This document shows positions 60,939 through 64,000 of a stretch of 64,000 nt of DNA, piece after piece (the stretch's first letter is position 1; every line of letters begins with the position of its first letter). This DNA comes from an uncultured Bacilli bacterium. Its GTDB lineage: Bacteria > Bacillota_I > Bacilli_A > RF39 > UBA660. Position numbers and translations under genes: made by a program. The stretch lies in NCBI GenBank assembly GCA_910580185.1, contig CAJTWC010000004.1, positions 1 through 64,000 of the forward strand, written 5' to 3'. The notes beneath the pieces were generated by a model. The model had not been told where the DNA came from. It worked only from the letters and a program-made list of their open reading frames with translations, and did not search any database.

Positions 60939-61616
60939 ATGCCTGATGTATTTTTAAATAAAAAAGAAGAATTAGAAAAATTGAATAAAAGTTATGTTAG
61001 GATGCAGAAAAAGTATGGTGCTAAAGAATTAGACCCCATTTGCAATGGTGGAAAAATAGATAATCCTGATATTTGCTTTGTGTTTATGAATCCAACCGGT
61101 AGAAATTTATCTAGTGAAAAATCATGGACAGGTAGAAAATCTCCTTGGTTATGTACGAAAAACATATGGAAATTATTTAATAAAGTAGGGCTTATGGATG
61201 ATGATATTTATAACGAAATATTATCTAGAAAACCAAAGGAATGGGATTATGAATTTTCTGATAAAGTCTATAAAAACGTTGAAGATAATAATTATTTTAT
61301 AACTAATTTAGGTAAGTGTACGCAAGTAGATGCAAGAGCTCTTCCTGATGAAGTTTTAGGTAGTTACTTAAAACTATTATTAAAAGAAATAGATATAATA
61401 AAACCAAAAATTATAATTACGTTTGGTAATCAAGTAAGCTCTATAATTCTTAATAAAAAAATATCGGTGTCAGAAAATAGGAAGACTTATTATGAAAAGA
61501 AAATAAAAGGAAATACTTATAAGATATTTCCGGTTTATTATCCAGTTGGTAATGGCATATTTAACATAGATAAATCCATTGAAGATATAAAATGGATAAT
61601 AGATAATTATTTATAA
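60939..61616 (+). CDS. Uracil-DNA-glycosylase-superfamily protein
   Basis: 225 residues. The active-site region is ICFVFMNPTGRNLSSEKSW near residue 46, followed by FITNLGKCTQVDARALP near 125 and IIITFGNQVSSIIL near 158, the sheet-and-motif order of UDG-like enzymes. Divergent, so lesion specificity is unclear. RBS TTGGAGG. It lies between two collagen-like loci. Confidence 0.8.
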   Translation: MPDVFLNKKEELEKLNKSYVRMQKKYGAKELDPICNGGKIDNPDICFVFMNPTGRNLSSEKSWTGRKSPWLCTKNIWKLFNKVGLMDDDIYNEILSRKPKEWDYEFSDKVYKNVEDNNYFITNLGKCTQVDARALPDEVLGSYLKLLLKEIDIIKPKIIITFGNQVSSIILNKKISVSENRKTYYEKKIKGNTYKIFPVYYPVGNGIFNIDKSIEDIKWIIDNYL

Positions 61617-61618
61617 AT

Positions 61619-61652
61619 AACAAGCTTATAAACATAAACTTGTTATTTTTTA
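61619..61652 (+). terminator. Terminator after the UDG-like gene
   Basis: AACAAG / CTTGTT with AT-rich flanks, then T6. Confidence 0.65.
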
Positions 61653-61697
61653 TATCTTAGTTAAATATAATAGTAATAGAAAGAAAGGAAGTAAAAA

Positions 61698-61973
61698 ATG
61701 ACCGAAGATTATATTTTAGATTTTGTGATACCTCAAGGACCAACGGGACCTACTGGTGCAACAGGTGCGCAAGGTATTCAAGGTGAAGTTGGACCAACTG
61801 GACCAACCGGAGCAGCTAGTACCGTTGCAGGTCCAACAGGTCCTACTGGTCCTGCTGGATTAACAGGTGCAACAGGAGCAACGGGTCCAGCACCAACAAT
61901 AGCTATAGGAACAGTTACAACTGGAGCACCAGGAACTCAGGCAAGTGTAACAATAAGACCGGCAACACCATAA
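61698..61973 (+). CDS. Small collagen-like protein
   Basis: 91 residues: short head EDYILDFVIPQGP, then G-P-T / G-A-T triplets, an AASTVAGP break, more triplets, and a Thr-rich end with no globular C-terminal domain. The head FxIPQGPTGP recurs in the next gene. RBS AAAGGAAG. It may act as a truncated partner of that protein in a mixed trimer, or be a decayed paralogue. Confidence 0.8.
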   Translation: MTEDYILDFVIPQGPTGPTGATGAQGIQGEVGPTGPTGAASTVAGPTGPTGPAGLTGATGATGPAPTIAIGTVTTGAPGTQASVTIRPATP

Positions 61974-61994
61974 AACTAAGAAGGAGAATCTAAT

Positions 61995-62468
61995 ACGGGA
62001 TATTTAATAGATTTTACAATACCACAAGGACCTACTGGTCCAGCTAATGGACTTAATGCATATGGTGGTAAATATAATAATACTGCACAGACAATAAACC
62101 TAGGAATAGGAACCCAATCACAGATTAATTTAGCTACTGCTATGCCTAGTTTAAATGTTACTAACGCAACTACTAATAGTGTGGTTGTAACGCAAGCTGG
62201 AACCTATGAAATTAATTACTATGTTAATTTAAGCGCTGCTGTTGCAACAACTGTTACTATGGCTGTAAGAGCAAATGGAACTAACATACCATCAACCGTT
62301 ATATCAAGAGCTTTGTCTGTAGGAACGAACTCTATATATAGTGGAAGTACCATTGTAACGCTTACAGCAGGAACAACTTTAGATATGGCTGTATCAGCAC
62401 TACTTGCAGTAGGTTTAAACTTAGGTAGTGGTGTTAATGCATCGTTATCAGTAAAGAAACTAAATTAG
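61995..62468 (+). CDS. BclA-like protein with C-terminal beta domain, apparent ACG start
   Basis: The reading frame that ends at 62468 is open from 61980 and encodes GYLIDFTIPQGPTGPAN, parallel to the upstream paralogue head (EDYILDFVIPQGPTGPT). The codon where Met should be is ACG (61995-61997), 8 bases after Shine-Dalgarno AAGGAG (61981-61986). There is no ATG, GTG or TTG nearby; the first ATG is at 62142, in mid-domain with no RBS. From about residue 55 a jelly-roll-like domain follows (TYEINYYVNLSAAVATTVTM, SIYSGSTIVTLTAGTTLDM), like the C-terminal BclA domain. The collagen part is only two triplets. Confidence 0.7.
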   Translation, partial: TGYLIDFTIPQGPTGPANGLNAYGGKYNNTAQTINLGIGTQSQINLATAMPSLNVTNATTNSVVVTQAGTYEINYYVNLSAAVATTVTMAVRANGTNIPSTVISRALSVGTNSIYSGSTIVTLTAGTTLDMAVSALLAVGLNLGSGVNASLSVKKLN

Positions 62469-62471
62469 TTA

Positions 62472-62508
62472 TTAAGAATGCTTATTATAAATATAAGTAT
62501 TCTTTTTT
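62472..62508 (+). terminator. Terminator after the BclA-like gene
   Basis: AAGAATGCTTAT / ATAAGTATTCTT (one G-T pair), then T6. Confidence 0.85.
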
Positions 62509-62543
62509 GTATGATATAATGAATATATAAGGAGGTAAGGGTG

Positions 62544-63146
62544 ATGTCAAAATGGGGAATTGAAGAAAAAGAAACGTTAGATGCTATAAGTAAATGTAAA
62601 CTAAGTGGTAATATACTTAATGTTGCAGCGGGAGATGGTAGGTTTAATAACGTTTTATTAAAGTTATCAGATAGTGTAACAGCAGTTGATATTGATGAGT
62701 TGGATTTAAATATTCTAATTAATAATTGTCCTTTAGAATTAAGAGATAAATTAGATACTAAAGTTGTTGATATAACTAAATCTTTTCCCTTTAATGATGA
62801 AGTATTTGACTCAGTTTTTTGTACGGGGACATTACACTTATTTCAAAAAGATATAGTTATAAAAATACTTAAAGAGATGAATAGAGTTTTAAAGAAAAAA
62901 GGTAAAATTCTTTTAGATTTTGCTACTGATATTGAAAGGTTAGATAAAGTAGGTAAAAAAGTATTATTTAAAGATGAAGGAAGCTATAGCGCTAAAGAAG
63001 CAAAAGATTTGTTTAGTAAAGAATTAAAAGACTTTGATATAAATATAGAGGTAGCTTCATTTAGAGAAGAAAATTTAGAAGATGAAAAAATAGATTATCA
63101 CTTTATCGATGGTAAGTTCTTAATATTAAGTGGTATTAAAAAGTAA
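62544..63146 (+). CDS. Class I SAM-dependent methyltransferase
   Basis: 200 residues: motif I ILNVAAGDGRFNNVLL near residue 25, acidic loop AVDIDELDL near 48, motif IV-like FDSVFCTGTLHLF near 88, VLKKKGKILLDFATD near 115. Methyltransferase_11-like; substrate unknown. ATG 62544 is 8 bases after GGAGG. It is followed by the HD gene on the same strand. Confidence 0.85.
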   Translation: MSKWGIEEKETLDAISKCKLSGNILNVAAGDGRFNNVLLKLSDSVTAVDIDELDLNILINNCPLELRDKLDTKVVDITKSFPFNDEVFDSVFCTGTLHLFQKDIVIKILKEMNRVLKKKGKILLDFATDIERLDKVGKKVLFKDEGSYSAKEAKDLFSKELKDFDINIEVASFREENLEDEKIDYHFIDGKFLILSGIKK

Positions 63147-63165
63147 TTTATAAAAGAGGTATAAT

Positions 63166-64000
63166 ATGTTTGAGTTTTATTTAAAACAATTAGGTTATGA
63201 TAACATTCCAGAATTTCTTGATAAATATTTGAAGGTGCCATCTTTGATAAGACTAAAAAACGTTGGATATTTTTGCGGTATGGATTATGCTTCAAAAGAT
63301 ATTTATGATTTTGAAGAACTTATTAGTAGGTATGATCATTCTTTATCAGTGTGTTTAATAACATATAAGTTAACTAAAGATAAAAAAGCCTCAATAGCAG
63401 GTTTATTTCATGATATTGCAACACCATGCTTTTCACATGTTATAGACTATATGAATGAGGACTATGAAAAACAAGAAAGTACTGAAGCATATACTGAAAA
63501 GATATTAAGAAGTGATAAATGTCTATTAGAATCTTTAAAAGAAGATAATATAGATATAAATGATATTATTAACTTTAAAAGTTATACAATAATTGATAAT
63601 GATAGGCCAAAAGTATGTGCCGATAGAATCGATGGAGTAATATTATCAGGAATTTGTTGGACTAAAAATCTTAATAAAAGTAATATAAAAGATATAGTTA
63701 ATGATATGGATATTTTTAAAAATGAAGAAGATGAAGATGAGATAGGTTTTAAAACCTATGATATTGCTAAAAAGGTATTGGACGTAAGTAAAAGCATAGA
63801 TATATATTGTCATACTAAAGAAGATAATTATATGATGGAGTTGCTAGCTAAAATAACAAAGATTGCTATAAATAAAAAATATATTTCATATGATGATCTT
63901 TATTTTTATAATGAAGAAGAGTTATTTAAATTATTTAAAAGTAAGGAAGATATTGAGCTTAATAATTATATTAAGAAGTTTGAAACCATTAAGAAGAAAG
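63166..64000 (+). CDS. HD-domain phosphohydrolase, 5' part (runs off the window)
   Basis: At least 278 residues, open to the window end. RBS AAAGAGG, then MFEFYLKQLGYDNIPEF. HD motif: His in SRYDHSLSV near residue 52, AGLFHDIATPCFSHVIDY near 77 and a later Asp in CADRIDGVILSG near 150, the HD phosphohydrolase pattern H...HD...D. Substrate (nucleotide or phosphate ester) unknown. Confidence 0.85.
   Translation, partial: MFEFYLKQLGYDNIPEFLDKYLKVPSLIRLKNVGYFCGMDYASKDIYDFEELISRYDHSLSVCLITYKLTKDKKASIAGLFHDIATPCFSHVIDYMNEDYEKQESTEAYTEKILRSDKCLLESLKEDNIDINDIINFKSYTIIDNDRPKVCADRIDGVILSGICWTKNLNKSNIKDIVNDMDIFKNEEDEDEIGFKTYDIAKKVLDVSKSIDIYCHTKEDNYMMELLAKITKIAINKKYISYDDLYFYNEEELFKLFKSKEDIELNNYIKKFETIKKK

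Overview
The window is AT-rich DNA (well under one third G+C by eye) from a Gram-positive bacterium of the Bacillota, most likely class Bacilli. The evidence is the AddAB nuclease-helicase instead of RecBCD, a Phe-specific T-box in front of pheST, a PadR/DUF1700 pair, Rho-independent terminators after most transcription units, and a small acid-soluble spore protein of the SspI type placed next to pheT, as in Bacillus. TGA ends several genes (38845, 40900, 42090, 52863, 59142) and Trp is TGG, so the code is standard and not the Mycoplasma one. SspI and three collagen-like GPT-repeat proteins (60.1-62.5 kb) suggest a spore former with a decorated spore or cell surface. The lineage looks like an uncultured gut Bacilli group, but that is inference.

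Layout. 0-2 kb: 3' part of pyruvate phosphate dikinase. 2.0-2.2 kb: an independent, well-folded RNA of no class I recognise, with its own promoter and terminator. 2.3-4 kb: a kinase-fold protein and a helical hypothetical. 4-12.7 kb: addB-addA-glyA-folD-smr, tightly coupled (recombination repair, one-carbon metabolism, Smr nuclease). 12.9-14.9 kb: a large Cys-rich repeat surface protein. 15-18 kb: priA, then a decayed two-gene fusion. 18-22.8 kb: rpsB-tsf and frr with membrane or lipoproteins between them in place of pyrH. 22.8-25.9 kb: membrane-anchored hypotheticals and a SAM-binding enzyme. 26-30 kb: T-box, pheS, pheT, sspI. 30-34 kb: a repeat-rich membrane protein, polA, mutM. 35-45.4 kb is the accessory stretch: tRNA-CAU and tRNA-Leu with a broken antisense tRNA copy beside them, an orphan MvaI/BcnI-like nuclease, an AraC regulator, a HerA/VirB4-like ATPase coupled to a Cys-rich beta-helix-like protein, an overlapping operon (HAD, MFS, SGNH, Ppx-like), a transglutaminase-like protein, tRNA-Val and tRNA-Lys. 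45.5-56 kb: rdgB, paired zinc-ribbon proteins, tex, a PadR-controlled membrane protein, ppa, an MBL-fold protein, mnmA. 56.2-56.6 kb: a probable type I toxin-antitoxin locus. 56.6-64 kb: rhomboid, two UDG-superfamily proteins, thioredoxin-like protein, two Nudix proteins, collagen-like proteins, a methyltransferase and a partial HD protein.

The observations I rate highest are: the candidate type I toxin/antisense RNA pair at 56.26-56.58 kb; the unassigned structured RNA at 2.04-2.23 kb; the HerA-like ATPase plus Cys-rich partner; two genes that appear to start on non-canonical codons (ATT for padR with a perfect operator, ACG for a collagen-like protein); and the antisense, split tRNA remnant at 35.18-35.26 kb.
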